From positions 35,937,743 to 36,001,742 of the forward strand of contig CM063283.1 of NCBI GenBank assembly GCA_032173965.1: a stretch of DNA of 64,000 nucleotides. The letters are read 5' to 3'. Shown here one piece after another: positions 48,901-63,200 of this stretch. The notes below the pieces were generated by a model. The model saw only the letters and a list, made by a program, of their open reading frames with translations, did no database searches and was not told where the DNA came from. How positions within the stretch are numbered: the stretch's first letter is position 1; each line of letters opens with the position of its first letter. The translations under genes were made by a program, and so were the position numbers. The DNA comes from Sitta carolinensis. Lineage: Eukaryota > Chordata > Aves > Passeriformes > Sittidae.

Positions 48901-51900
48901 AAAGTACAGCTGAGGCCAACACCTTCCTGCCTTAACAAGACAAGGTACTTTCTTTTTTATTTTCGTGTTTCTCATAACTGTATTGTCAGAACCAGAGGTC
49001 ACTACCTCAGACTGACAAATGCAGAATGGTGATGAGAGCAAATGGAGAGGGTTTCTTTGGCATTAGTGGTTAGGTATATCAAGTTTTTGTCTTTACTAGT
49101 GAGAATGTAATTTATGAGGTGTGGATGGAGGGTAATCATAAACCACTCTTGCCATTGTCAAAAGCACTTCACAAACAGCTTTTCTACACTTAGAAGACAT
49201 GCTTCCTTTTTCCAGATTGAATTCACATCTGTGGAAAAATGCATAGGTTGTAACGTTCACAACAGCAGGGCTCTAGAAATGACAACTTAATCTGCCCCCA
49301 AAGATAATTTTTACATTTCTAAAATGCATTTATGCATTACCAGATATACTGCTGTGAGCTGTTACTGCATCCCTAAGACACAGGAGAGGAGTGTGAGAGC
49401 ACAAACTGCACAGGTTTCTGGAACAGGTATCCAGCCCCGATTCAAAAGGTCAGACATCTCTGACATGAAGGTCTAGCAGAAGTGCAGCAAATCAAAGTCT
49501 TAAGGCAGTCTGTGAATCTGTAGATCTGATAAAGAAAAAATACCAAACTGTCTGATCTTAGATGCAATTCAGATTACCTGGTGGAGGTGAGATACAAAGG
49601 AAAGTACACTTTTGCTGTTGCATTACAACATCTAAAACAAAAGTATAAGATGTTAAATACATCTTAATAGTGTATAGCCAGCTGTTGCTATTGATTTATG
49701 GATGATCCTCACAATACTCACTGAGATTTTTTCTAAATATGCCATGAAAATATTTCCAAGATATTGCACAAAAACTGTTTCAAAAGCCACAAAAGGAGAA
49801 CTTAGGTATTGGAAATATAAGTAACGAAAAGGAAATATTTCTAAGTTTGTCACATATGCCAGAAATACAAGCCAAGTCAAATGAAAAAGCTTTTGATGGC
49901 ACCACAGAAATGTTTGGCCCCCTGGAGCAACGTAGGCATAGGTTTGTTTATGCTGGCTGAAGAAACTGATATTTGTCTTTACTTGCTATTTTCACTTTTT
50001 TCTGATATATTTACTAGAAAATATTGCAACTAAATAAGCAATTATTCATAACAAATTATCTTCTAGTGTAGAAAGAACCAAACACAAGCCACAAAAATTA
50101 ATTAAAGAATAAAGATAACTTAAGAATTTTGTGGGGAGAGGAGTCATGTAACTGCCAATGCTTGTTATCTCAAATCTAAACTGCTTTTAGAAAACAGTAT
50201 TGAAATAATAAAGCACTGTAAAATAACCTGCAGAACCAGACTGATCTGTATTTAGATTAAATTACAGAAGGACAGTGATTAAATTTAGGCTGTCATCCAC
50301 TAATATTTCACTTGACAGGATGCTGAAAACAACTAAAACCCGCTGTCTGCAGTATAAAGAAAGGACAATGGCAGGATAAAAAAACTGATATGATCCAAGA
50401 GCTGCCATCACTTCATAGACTGATTCTATACATCAGGGAATCATGGTCTCAGAAGACAATGTCATGCTTGTGTGAGAATATCACACTTCAAATATGCCAT
50501 GAAAGGATGGGTGACCCCTTCTCAGAAATGGTAGTAAGATTAGCAATCCACAGAAAATGCTGTCATCCTGAGAAAATCTCTGGCATAAACCTAAACAAAT
50601 GCTAATTGCTGGGCCTTATGAGACTTCCATCTGTGCCCCAAAGGACTTTATTAGCCTTGGCCACCCTTGCCTGAGTGGGTGGCCCACACTCTGCCCATGG
50701 CCCAGGGTCCTCATTTCAGCCCAATCTCAGGCACCCAGCCCTGCCTCGAGAAATTCTGAAGGTGTCCCTCTGCCCAAATTGTTCTTTGAGCTATCATTCT
50801 GGATTGACCTCGCACCTGGCTGGTGGCCACGCGTGTGCCTGATGGTCACTGGGCTGTCATCTCAACCCAACACTGCTGACTGACATCGAGACCCCTCATG
50901 TGTCATCTTGTTTCACCACTGCTGTGCATAACAAATGTATTTGAGCATTTTTTGTTTCAAGGCCTCACTCTCATTTTGTTTTTTTGAATGGTCTGAACTT
51001 GAGAAATTCTTATGAATTATTGCTATTTCAGCATCCAGCTGAGATGCTCTAACTGTGCTTCTCTAAGAAGTGTCTGGGTTCCAGTACAAAAACCTGCTTA
51101 TAAGGCTTTTCTCTTTTGCAGCTGAAAGAACTGCGTCCTTCCCACTACAGTCAGTTACCTCATGCATGAAAATCATCAGTTGTCATAAGGGATGATTGAA
51201 GACCCCTGGACTGTTGAACTTTCAATCCTGTCACTTTTAACACTGACCATGTCTCTGTCACTTCAGGGGAACAGGAAACCTTGTCCTTTCGAAATCACTG
51301 AAAACAGGCTTTTGAGCCTTCACAATGCCACACCTTTATTTGCGAGATCGAAGAACCAATTATTACCGAATTCCTATTCTCCAGGTAGCTACTTAAGTAA
51401 TTTTTCCCCTGTTTCAGCATCTTAAGTAGTTCGTTCCATGAATTCCATGAGGAAGGATTTCCATTTTAATAATTCTTGAGGACTTTGTCTGAAATGTCTT
51501 TGACTTTTCAGAATCCTTGTCTAATTGTAGACACCCAAGCTAAGCTTATTGTTCCAGCGGGATGACACATAGAATTGTGTAACCTTCCTACACTTTTTGA
51601 GTATAAATTCCTGGATTATGTGTAAGAATTGCATTACCGTAGGAGAGTCTGTTCACCTGATTACTTCTCTCAGGCTTCTTCAGATTTATTTCTTCCCCCA
51701 TTATTTGTAGTTGAATGAGTTTTCCTGTCGCCATGCTGAAAAACATGTAGCTTTATTAAACTATTTACCAAACTCTGTGATAATGTCTGGCCACTCCCCT
51801 AATATTTTAGACTTCTATAGACTTTAGGAGGGATATTTTTGCATTTTCTTTATCTGTGACAAAAATTTCAACAGCATAGAGGCCAAAATCATCTAGGAAT

Positions 51901-54900
51901 ATACTTATTCGGTGAAGAATGCTCTCTTACAGTTGCTGTTTTGATCCTGTGAAGTAACCATGTTTCATATTGACTTTTAATTGATTTGGTTCTCAGTCTT
52001 TCAGTTAATTATGATCTTGAAATGTCTTTAACTGTGTAATTATACCTAAAATATATATGCCTCAAAATGCAATAATTAAGCCTTCAGTCAGTAAAGATGA
52101 ATTTAAATGACTACAGATTATACCGGCTTTGCCAGGGACAAATAAGTTTAATGGCAGTGTTTTGCAGAGTCATGAAAGACTCCTGGAGCTGATTTTCAGT
52201 TCTTGTCTCTTGCTCACTCAGGCAGAATAAAAAAGAAGAAAAAATGTATCATACTTTGCTCCCAAGGTAGAAATATTTCACATCATTCAAGGTATGTTTA
52301 TTACAAACAGCTAAATATAGCACTGCTGGTCATCTGCCACTGCACCGAGGCAATGTAGTCCATCTCACATGGTGGAAGAAGAGGAGGGAAGGAAAGGGAA
52401 AAACTGTAAAGCACAGAAGACTGTGAAACAATTTCCAGGCCTATCTCACTTCAGCTGCTTAAAACCTTTCCATTAAAATGCATTGTGCAGCATTAGGAAA
52501 ACAAAGTCAAGTTTTGGTGAAAGTAAAGGAGATATTTTTGTGCCCTTTCGGTACAGCCACGAACACTGGCCATTCCAGAACACCTTTCCAGAAGAAAGAT
52601 ATTCAAATAAGAGGATGGTTAATGTCAACATGAGGCATTCCACATTGATAGTGTTTTGATTTGAGACCCTATATTGTAAGCACATCTGATAAATATTTAG
52701 TGGCTTCACTGGCCCTGAGGAAGCTGAGAATGAGTCACTGAAACCAGAACACCTGTTATTTATGCACTCAGTTCATAGCCCAGCTGCAGGTAGGATAAAA
52801 AGGCTCAATTCCAGTTGCAAATGCAAAGTATTTAAACATGTACTTACATATGCATTAAGTAGATCATAAGCAGTAATCAAATCTATTTATTTCTTTTTCA
52901 AAATATTTGGATGCATTTAAAATCATAATTAATTATTATTCTACAGTACTGTCACAGTACTATTTACAAACAAGCCTGAACCAAAAGGTATTAACACTAT
53001 AATGCTAATATTCATAAGCAGATCCTTGGGAAAAGTCTGAAAGGATTTTTAAAAGTAATTACAGTGAGAGAATATATAGATACCATTTTTAAAAAAGCCT
53101 ATAGAATCTATTTTAAACCACATGTCCACTGAGTTTGAAATTAGTTTGTAGAATATAACAAAATTTTCTCTTTGGCAAAGCTTGCTGTTTGTAGAGACCA
53201 TATACCTTTCTTTGTGTTGGCATTGCATCTATCGTGATGTGGAATTTTAAAAGAAAGTTAAAAATGGTGTGATTGCAATCCTAAGCCATCAATAGGGCTG
53301 TTTTCACTGATTTCAAAAGGGTAAAGTTTTCTAGTTTGTTTTTCCAGAAGGATGATTTTAATATCATAAAAGCATATCCAAAAATATACTGGCACATTTA
53401 TTAGAGAAAAAAGTACGAATAGGAAGCAGTTAAAAAAATTCACAAGCCAGCTCAGAAGAGCTGAAGTAATTAAGTTCCTCTTATGAATAATCTAAGTTTC
53501 AGGTACCTTTTATTTATATACCTCTTTTGCTTTAACAAAAATTATAAATTTAAAATACAGAGCTGAGCTGTATTCCATTTCCCTTCTACTGTTTTAAATA
53601 AGATATCCACATTCTTTCCATTTGTCATGGGGCATTAAGGGCATATTTTCATTGTGGATTATATAGCATCAATTGGTAATATGCCATGTTGTGATGGACC
53701 ACAAAACATCCAATAACCTGGAGCAAATTTCAGATGTATGGAAGAAATTGTAGTTGAACGACAAACCATGAAAATCTAGGGGAAGCTGGGCCTCTTTGGC
53801 TACAATTAAAGCATGGAGTAAATTTGTTCCACCAACAGGTTTTCCTGTGTTCGGTGATTGACAAGGTTTGTTCAACTTCTATGGCACTGTGCGTCCTAAA
53901 GTTTGTGCATGAAATTATTGCCACATATGGATTATACAGCTGCTCTGTAAATGGAGAATACAAAAGTGATCACACAAGAGAGGAAAACCCAAGGACATAG
54001 TTTACAGCCCTTTATGTTTATAGTTAGCAGGAGACAGTGCTTCTTTTGACTTCCAAGTCAGTATGTGACTAAATGAGTGTCCTATTAATAGCTCTGGTAA
54101 GTCTCAGAGAGTAAGTCTTCTTACACTGCCTTGGCACCAGCAGCAACACACAGTGCCCCTGGCTTTTACCCAGCTTGATGGCAGTTTCTTCTGGATATTC
54201 AGCTACTTCACCCTTTCTGAGGATCCAGAGGAATCTTAGGGATGGCCATGGTTTTGTAAAGAAGACTTTCATGCTTCAGGTTGTCACTAAAACTACTGAC
54301 TTATTTCAAATCAGCAAACATGTGATTGCATTAGAAGGATTTCCTTGACTCAGCCCAGATTTTGAATCCCTAGTCTTAGCAGAAAAAGCGAAGTGTTATT
54401 ACCAGCTCCCTGATAGGAGGTGTTCAAAACACCCTACTAGTAAATCACATATTCATCTGTAATGATGCAGGAGATGTGAAAAGACACCCTCTAAGTAGCT
54501 GGTTTCTGAGTTTTCTGTAGCTACCATCAGTGTCTCTCTGCAAGCTTTATGTACATCCAATACCTTCACAAAGTCATGTTTGATGGCTTCCATACATCAG
54601 TGTTGTGGTAGTAGGGGGAAGAAATAACTATAGGCCAGTTTCATGGCCAGATTAATTTTTATTGCAGCCTTGAATTTTTGCTGCACTGTTATGATAGATG
54701 ACCATAATAATCTGTCACAAGTATCATCAGATGTCACTGTCACTGTATGTAGCATGCTGTGTTGAATTTGGTACAGTGGCTGTTATTTTTACCAGGTAAC
54801 ACATCGGCTGCTTTGTTATTAAGACACAGGTAAAGACCAGCATGTACCTGACCTCTGAATAGTATAGATGCTTTCAAAATTACAAGAATTTTCTTTAAGC

Positions 54901-56350
54901 TAGTCCCTTCATCCAGAGTTTCTATTACTAGTAATGTCTATTTTTATACTTTGTTTTTCCCAAAAGAGATAAATACAGCATAGGGTGCATGTGTAAACTG
55001 AAGTAAAATAATCACTTCCCTGTTTCACGCATATTATACCTTCACTGAATTTGGGCACAGAGGTGGGTGTCTACTCTGAAATACAATGATTTGAGGACAA
55101 TCTAAGAAAAGCAAATTATACAGATAATGCATGGAAATCAACAGGTCTTGTAGGTATTTACTGACCAGAAGGACTACCATGCAAGGCGTAACTGAGCAAT
55201 GAATAACTAAGTTTGTGGAACAAATATTGCAAAAGAAGTGTTGTTTATGATAGAAAATGACCTGATTTCAATTTTTGAGTCTATAAGTATTTTTTTCAAA
55301 CACAGTTAGAAAGTTTTATGAGCATTAGTGGAACACTAAGGTTATGTCATTAATGTGTACACTGCTCAGAGTAAGTAAGTAAAGCCCATATTTTTAGAGA
55401 AACAGGACTTAAATTAAGTTTGGGATTGTTTTTTGTTTTGTTGTTTGGTTGGGGTTTTTTTGGCAGATTAACACAGTTATTCCTGAGGCATAGGACTACA
55501 GCCTCATAAGTCCTTATTACATATATCAGGACTACTGCTAGGAAAGATCTGTTTGCTATAAAAGCAAGTACAGGATGCTTTTCTTATGATAAAAGACAGG
55601 AAAAGTGATGAGGTGCATTGTGACAAAGTTGGCTGTCTCTAAAGAAACTACTGCCTTTTTTTCTGCTTTTGTGTGCTAAACATGGCATAATATACATGTG
55701 AAGCAAAGAGTGAAACACAATTATCAAGGTAAAGAGTGAAGTTAAAGACTTGATTTTGAACAGCCTGTCAAGAAGCTATACAGCTGAAAGCTTCTTTATG
55801 GTTTGTCACAATATAGTAGTATGTCTCGTACATACTTTTCCCACTACTTGAATGGCACAGGGATTTAAAATAACTTCTCAAATGTATGTTCTGAATTCTG
55901 TAGGAGTTTGCTGGCTTGCTGTCTGATATTTCTGATTTTTGAACATAGACACATAAATCATTACCCTTTAAAGCTTCTTTTAAAATTTATTGGATTATAA
56001 TTAACAAGAATCAATTTAATAAAAACAGTAACGCTTCCAAAAAACATTAAATCTGACCAAAGTTATTGCAACATTTAAGAGCAAAGTGCAAGGTGCTTAC
56101 TGTTCCAACATTAATCATGTGCCAGGATGGATGGGATTCATTTCATCTCACTATAGCTATCTAAAAATTAGCCATCACATCTCATCTACTTACCTAAATT
56201 CCTATTAAATCAATGGACAGAGAGAGGAATCCCCAGGGGACACACCAGCCCATTCTCAGACAGGTGAGAGAAACACATGCTTCCTACCAATAGGTACAGA
56301 CAGAACTAGTTGATATGAGACAGGTGCTTCACTTATTTCTCACGGGTAGG

Positions 56351-56371
56351 GATCTCACATTGTGTGAGATC
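56351..56371. repeat. Perfect hairpin, 9-bp stem
   Basis: gatctcaca and tgtgagatc are exact reverse complements separated by three bases (ttg). It is a short inverted repeat with no linked gene. Confidence 0.8.
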
Positions 56372-57781
56372 GCTTAAGATACCCAAAAAATCCATGTGGA
56401 TGTGGCAGATGTGACCCAGGGCTGACTCACAGAAGACCCTTCCACAGTGGCAGCTGGAGGCTAGACAGATAGAGAGAACAGTAGATATTTCGGGGTTCCT
56501 ATAAATACACTGAATATATGACTGTTGCCTCTAAATCATGTCCAATGACTGTAAAGGAAGCTCTGGGACATATACATCCCAGCACTTATATGAAAGTATC
56601 ACTGCCACTACCTAACCCTGGTAGGTTTACAGAAGGAAGGAAAACTCAAAACTGACTGAAACTGACTGAAAACTGAAAGTTTTGCTGTACAGATACTCAG
56701 AAAAATAAGCAGGCCTGCATTGAGAGAGGATAGTGCAGGATCTCTCTCCATCTCTTTTGCCTGCTCTGGGAGACGTAAGATTGAACTGAAAATCTGAAGC
56801 CACCAGACAAAATTACCCTTAGGAGGCTGGTGCAGGAAAAAAATGAAAAAATCATGCTAGCACTGGTTATCCCTTTTGGTATAGACTGATGAAGGCAGAT
56901 TATCAAAATTGCTTGAAGTCACCCTGGCTTGCACGATGCCAGCAATGGCATCAAAAGAGAGCACCACAAAGTAAGTTTAGAAGAACAGCATACTGCTCTT
57001 TCAGATAACTTTCATTCCTAGTCCAGGAAAGGGTCAAAGGCTGCCTTCTTAAAGACAAAAAGGGGATTGTTAGAGGACAAAAAGGACATTCATGCTTAAA
57101 GCAACAGAAAGCTTACAAGCAAAGAACTGTTGTGGCTTCCTAGCTTCCCATGCCAAAGCAAAGTGAACACTATGAACCACCCACACCGCCTTTACCATGT
57201 CCCTCTGCCTCTGTCCAAGTACCACACGGGAGGAAATTGTTCTTGACTTGAGCAATGTGGCTTAAAACCCAAACCTCTGCTTTCTGCAATCTTTAATTTA
57301 CATGCTTATCTTAAAAATTTACCCTTAATGTAGGCTAACTTGGCACTGATTGTTTGCAACAGCAACTTTAAAATTTTAAATGTTCTTTTATATTTATTCT
57401 TACATATTAGTTATATCAAAGGTTCTTTTTACACTTATGCCCCTTGCCTCCCACCAGCCTTCTCCCAGTGTTTTCTGTAGCTGAAGAGGCATTTCGGGCA
57501 ACAGATGGAAAGCAACATTTAACAAAGGGTTGACCATGCCTATATACTGTCCCATGCTGTTGGACTTCCTTGTCTCTTTGAGAGCCCAGTAAGATAACAC
57601 CTCTAGCCGTCCTACATGAGCAGAAAGAACAGGAAGTTCCCACAACCTCTGGAATTTCATGCCGCACATCCAGAAGATTTCTTTTGAACAACTAATTTTT
57701 GTTCACTAGGCTTTTTGCAGAACTTCCCTGATGATTTTGCAGCCTTCCCTTTGAGGTATCCCCAAATGTTTTGTCCCAGTG

Positions 57782-57805
57782 CAGTGCCCATCCCAATGGG
57801 CACTG
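57782..57805. repeat. Perfect hairpin, 10-bp GC-rich stem
   Basis: cagtgcccat and atgggcactg are exact reverse complements around a four-base loop (ccca). The GC-rich stem stands out in AT-rich DNA. It is too short for a typical microRNA precursor. Confidence 0.8.
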
Positions 57806-58242
57806 AGGTTTCTGGTTTTCACATAAGTCATGCATCTTAATAACCAAATTATAACAAATTATTATTATATTTATAAAGGGTTTTTCTTAAGGAAAAAAAA
57901 AATCACTTAGTTGTCCTCTAATCTTACAGCTCAAATTTCATTTTTAGCCTTAATATATTCTTCATATTTAAGTTCTCCATGTCTGCCTTCCCTTTAGTTT
58001 CAGTATCTTATTAGGGCTACATGCATTAAACATGCCTTTATTTTTGCTCTATCCTTACCAAAGCTGAAAGTTGGAAAAATTACTGCTGTCCATGTTCAAG
58101 CCTCAAATACTGTTTGCTAAACACATGCTGTGTCTCTACAGATAGCTGTACTCCTCTGAGACCTCAAGTATTTTAAGTACTCTTGGGATGAGAAGTGCTG
58201 TCTATGTGTTGTAGTGTTATAAAATGTTAGTTTATACTTGCC

Positions 58243-58265
58243 TTTTTTTTTTTTTTTTTTTTTTT
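58243..58265. repeat. Poly(T) run of 23
   Basis: An uninterrupted T run with no recognisable retroposed sequence adjoining it on the right. Confidence 0.9.
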
Positions 58266-59159
58266 AAATTGTAGATTCATATATCATGACTAGAAGTTAT
58301 AAAACAGTTCAACATACAGAAGAGCAATATGTTGTCAGTATTACCTCCCTCTCTGGTATTTGATTGTTGAAACAAAGAGGTCTAGTGGAATGTTTGGCTC
58401 TTAAAATTATGCAGCTATGTCCCACAGAAGCTTAGCAGTTCTGGCAGGGCAGTAATTGTTTTTTTTCCTGAGAATTTTTTTAATTATCTGGGCACCAACA
58501 AAAATAATGACATTTTTAAAGTGGTGGATTCAGTTGTGGCTACGCAGATGTGAGCAGTCTGTCTTTGTTAGTGTTTATACTGTGGCATTTCTGGGGGACA
58601 CCAGTGACAGGCAGGGACTGATTGTGCTTGGCACTGAACAAACAAAGTAGAGTTTGCCATACAGAGGTTATAACTTAAATACACATGTACTGGGAGCTGG
58701 GGAGGGTGGTGTCAAATCACTCAGGAGGTTGGGAGTTGAGGCTGAAGCACCCCCTTCTCTCAAAGCTGAACACCTCTGAACCAGATTGCTTCTCTCCTGG
58801 AGCTATGGTTTTCATGGCACAGGTGCCCTTCTAGCCAGCTGGGGTGTTTTCTGCTGTGAAACCTGTAATGTTCTGCCTGTGAAGTAGACAATATTGATTT
58901 AAAACACAAAACCAGAAAAAAAAGAGTCAGAAGGGTCTGCTTAGAGCTGCCAAGGTTAAACTTTGAAATGATTAGTCACTTTCCATTGCAGTCAGTGCAA
59001 ACTACCAACATTTCTTAAACATTTCTTTTAGCAGTCACTTACATGAATAATTAACTCCCGTGACCCTGCCTTGTCACTTACTGGTTAACATGGTCAAATG
59101 CTATCATTAACTTTCAGCATTAGATGTGCTCTCTCATACTTTCCACCTGCTGATGCAAA

Positions 59160-59420
59160 TGCTCGGGCTCGAAGCTCACATTTCTAAATGTAGAAGCACA
59201 AGCCCGTGCGGACTCTTCAGAGGCTTCGTCCCGTGCAGACAACGAGCTGTGGTGCCGCGAGATCCATGCTTTCCTTGTCTTCTTGGGTGCCTTGTTTCTG
59301 GGCAGCCACTGGGAAAACGTGTCAGGGACACAGCAGAGGTTTACCTCACAGTGGCCTTTCTTTATCAGCAAAGCCAGGAAGCTGCACAAATCCCTGGCAT
59401 GGGTCCACCTTCGGCTTTCT
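59160..59420. other. Small CpG-rich patch, possible exon or retrocopy
   Basis: About eleven CpGs occur in 260 bp where the surroundings have almost none, and GC rises to roughly 55%. Both strands are open here: 98 codons plus (59126-59422) and 89 codons minus (59120-59389). The minus product has a basic segment followed by an acidic Glu-Ala-Ser-Glu-Glu-Ser stretch and ends Ser-Met-Arg-Glu-His-Ile; I do not recognise either product. The patch could be a conserved exon of an unknown gene, a young insertion not yet depleted of CpG, or a small unmethylated regulatory element. Confidence 0.3.
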
Positions 59421-60186
59421 GAGAAGTAGATAGCGTGTCCCAGCCTGTGCTGTATTTAAAGAGGCAGACCATTTGGGGTGAGTTGCTAAGCTATGGAGCA
59501 CTGGGGTATCATACTTGCCCGGAATTTTTCTCCTATCCAGAGAAAAATGCAACAAAAGTGATGGTGGGTAATTTGCAGCTGATTGTGGCTAACAAAGTGG
59601 TAAGGCCTCCTTGGGATGTTTTTGAGAATTTCTGAGTTCTTCCCTATGGGACCATATTTTGTAGGTCTTAATCTCATGGGAAATTTTGTCTTGGAGACAA
59701 ACACAGGATTTCATCTGAATGTAAAGCTTTCATTTTGCACTCCTACTATGACTAGGATGGGAAACTGTAACACAGTAAGCTCCCTCAGTCCTCTTGACAC
59801 ACAAGCAATAGCAAAATGCCATCAATCTCAAAGATTTATGTTCTTGTCCTTTTAAATCCCTACCTTGCATTACACCATTATCACAATACATAAGGTAATG
59901 GCAGGAGTTGAATGAGTCATGGGAGACTTGCACTAAGATTTAATCCAAAATTTAAAAGCTGCCTACTCTGCATTGCCACAGCATGGCATGTTTTTAAGCT
60001 ACAGGAAATACGCTGTATTCAGCAACATCATGTAATGTTAATTGCTGAAAAATCTACCCCATGGTCCTCAGTATCAGTGTTGTAGGTTATAGGGTTAAAA
60101 ACTAAACTCTGATTATTAATTTAGTCTGTTACTAGCAAAGATAATTCTTTGGTGAAAGAGATTACTATGGAGCCTGATTCAGGGAC

Positions 60187-60202
60187 AAAAAAAAAAAAAA
60201 AA
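60187..60202. repeat. Poly(A) run of 16
   Basis: A homopolymer run with no associated element recognised. Confidence 0.85.
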
Positions 60203-63200
60203 GCCCAAATTTAAATTCATCATTGTGGAAAATCTTTAAACTGCTCTTTGATACATTTAACAATTTCTGTCATCCCTCTGGGAACAAAATCTAAACCAAA
60301 ATCTAACATGAAGGAAACAGGTTTGTTGTGATGCCAGAAGTGCTCTAATTAATGTATCTGGTTTTCATGGTGATAAATGGGGTCTGTCAGATGGTAATAA
60401 TTAATTCTTAATAATGTGAACTTCTCAAGGTTATTTTACCCTCAGATTTTTGAAGGGCTGTCCATAACAAAAACTGATACTGTAAATAAACAAATCTTGA
60501 TTTGCTAGACATGTGGTACAGGTATGTGTGTGTTAGTGAGTTTGGCTTCCCTCTGAAGCAGACATTTCACTTTTGATGCTCTGGTTTTGTTTGCATTCGC
60601 TTATCTGTCCACAAATGGCCATGTTGACTCACACTGCCCTTGCAAAGCTGCCCAGCCTCTTCTTGGCCAGGACTGACCCATGGTCTGGGTATGATACTGG
60701 CAGCCACACTGCATGCCCATTCATCTGCTTTAATATTCTCATTTCTAAAATTATGATCTACTTTGTTGCTCAAAGTGTCTACAAAAAGGACATGAACTGT
60801 TAGAAGGAGAGGGTGTATTTTAAAAGCACTTGTAACACTGGGGAGGGGGGGGAATTTTTTTTCTTTCCTAAAACACTAATCTCTATTCTGCATCTGTCTA
60901 CTCATTTATCCTCTGGTTACACTGTTGGCTCCCCCTTTCCCAACAGTTCTCTCTCTCTCATGGAAAAACTGGGCAGGAAGAGGTCATTGAAAACATTTTT
61001 GGGGATTGAGGCTACCAGGGCTTGGTGCTGCACAATTATGCAAGCAGATCCTTTTGAAAACAACTTTTAAGAAGGAAATAGGGAGCTTATGGTGAACAAG
61101 TGAGAACAGTATTTAGTGTAACTGTGTGCTTAGTACTACTAACATTCTGGTCTTAGACTGTAAATTTGGCTTTGCTAAGGTATATCTGAAAAACATGAGA
61201 TTGAAAGGATAAAAATAATATCAGATAGCTATTTTTATGTTCATAATTTTAGTTTTTTTTCTGTAATTTAAATTCTTAGTAGACAAAGTTTGAAATTACA
61301 TAAAGTATGCATTTAATAGTAAGGAAAACATTGTCGTGTAAGCATAGGTGGCAAACTCCAAACTTCTACTTGTCATTACACAAGTCATTTTCCATGAACA
61401 TTGGTACTTTTTTAGTTTAGTTTTTGTTTCCAAGATGAGATTCTTTAGAGGATTTTAGAATGGTGAACTTTAAGCTGAGCTAGGTAAACACAGTTATGGA
61501 TCCTAAGTAATCCTTCATTGCCAATCAAAGTAATGACTTTCTTTCGCTTGCCGTTTTTCTTTCTCTCTCTCACTTTGATTTATACCCTGGAGTTTTGCTC
61601 AGTGATTTTTCAGAAGCTACAGAGAAGTTAAAATAAACATGTTTAGTGCTGAACAGATTCATCTTCTTTTCATATTTTCCCTGCAGTTCTTTGCTATGTT
61701 CACAAAGCTGCATAATCTCTGCCTCTGGATGACAGCCCCTGCCATGGTCTGAAACCACAGCTGTCCACAAAGAGACGTCCTTTTGGGACAAGTTTCTCCT
61801 GTGGAGGGGAGGTGGTAATGTGCCCTTAAAACTGTCTGTCCTCTGGGTTAGGAAAATTGTCTTAAGTAGGTCAGTGGTCAAGTTATCACATCTGTATGCG
61901 CAACCCTCTCAGCTTGGCTGCCAGTCTGCTGCGCACCCTGGGAGGCTGTTCAGGGGCAGGGTCCAGCTGCAAGGTCAGGAGCTCAAATCTGGGATTACCT
62001 CTGCTACTGACTCTGCACATCACAGATTCACTTCAGGGAAAAAACGATATGAAACTGATAGCTCCTGGCTCTAGCACTATTTGCTAAATTCTCCTCTCCT
62101 TTGATAGCTACTTTCTTGGTTTCACGTTTCACCTGTTCAACACCTGTTCACCAGGCTGACTGAAAAAAATTTATGTGCTGGACCTTTCACACTGCTCAAA
62201 TTTATTGTTCAGGAACACTGAATTTTTTGTTTAGATATGAACTATCTCATGTTTGCCACTGATTGCTACAATTACAGCCCACCTACAGTAATAAACAGGT
62301 TTGAGTCAGAGGGGTTACTTAGCACAAATGAGGGAAGAACTTTGAGGTAAAAGCAGAGAATGATCATATTTCATTTTAAATGTTGACATCTTTGTTAAAT
62401 TGTATTACAAAAATTCAAGGCTAACATTTAATAGACAGAGGGTGCAAGCTGCATGAATGGTCATTATTACACCATGCTTATTGAGTTCCCCGTAAACCAA
62501 TTTTAGCTTAAGTTTGTTTTTATATCACTGCCACTATGTAAATCAAGACTTAGAACAAAAAAACCCAACCAAACAAGCAAATACCAAACCAAAAGCTGTC
62601 AGCTATTCACAGCTATGCAGATATACCTAAACAATGTTGCTTTTACACTGATGCATTTATGTATTAGTACTAGGGAAATCTCCAGTCCTTGGGTAACTGC
62701 CACACACCCACTTTTGTGGATGCCTCTCTCCTCCTTTGCTTTGTTTGATGGCTTCTTTGCATTTTTGCTCTTTATCATTAACAGACAACTGGCATATTGC
62801 ACTCCCACCTGGTACTGTGCTTTCCTGTCTATATGCCTTCAAGTAAAAAACCCACTGAATCAGTGCCTTGCCAACATGTCTGAAGGTTGAAAAAATAACT
62901 TTAAAAATGCTGACATGTATTTATTTTCATAAAACAAACCTTGTGCCTGTAATGTTAGAAGCTCTAATTGCCTAGGGAATTTCTGAATTTGTGAAAGTTG
63001 ACAATAAAAAAGAATCTTCTTACAGGCAAGTCTTTCTTTTATTTTTTTTCTTTCATTTCACCAAATCATTTCACTATGAATCAAGGTTGTAACTAGGACT
63101 ACAAAGCAGCAAAAGGAGACTGGGCTTTCATTCAGGCCTGTTTTGACCTTAAGTCCTGGCTTACCATCCTGTGTCCTGGGACATTCCTGCTGCTGCAGAG

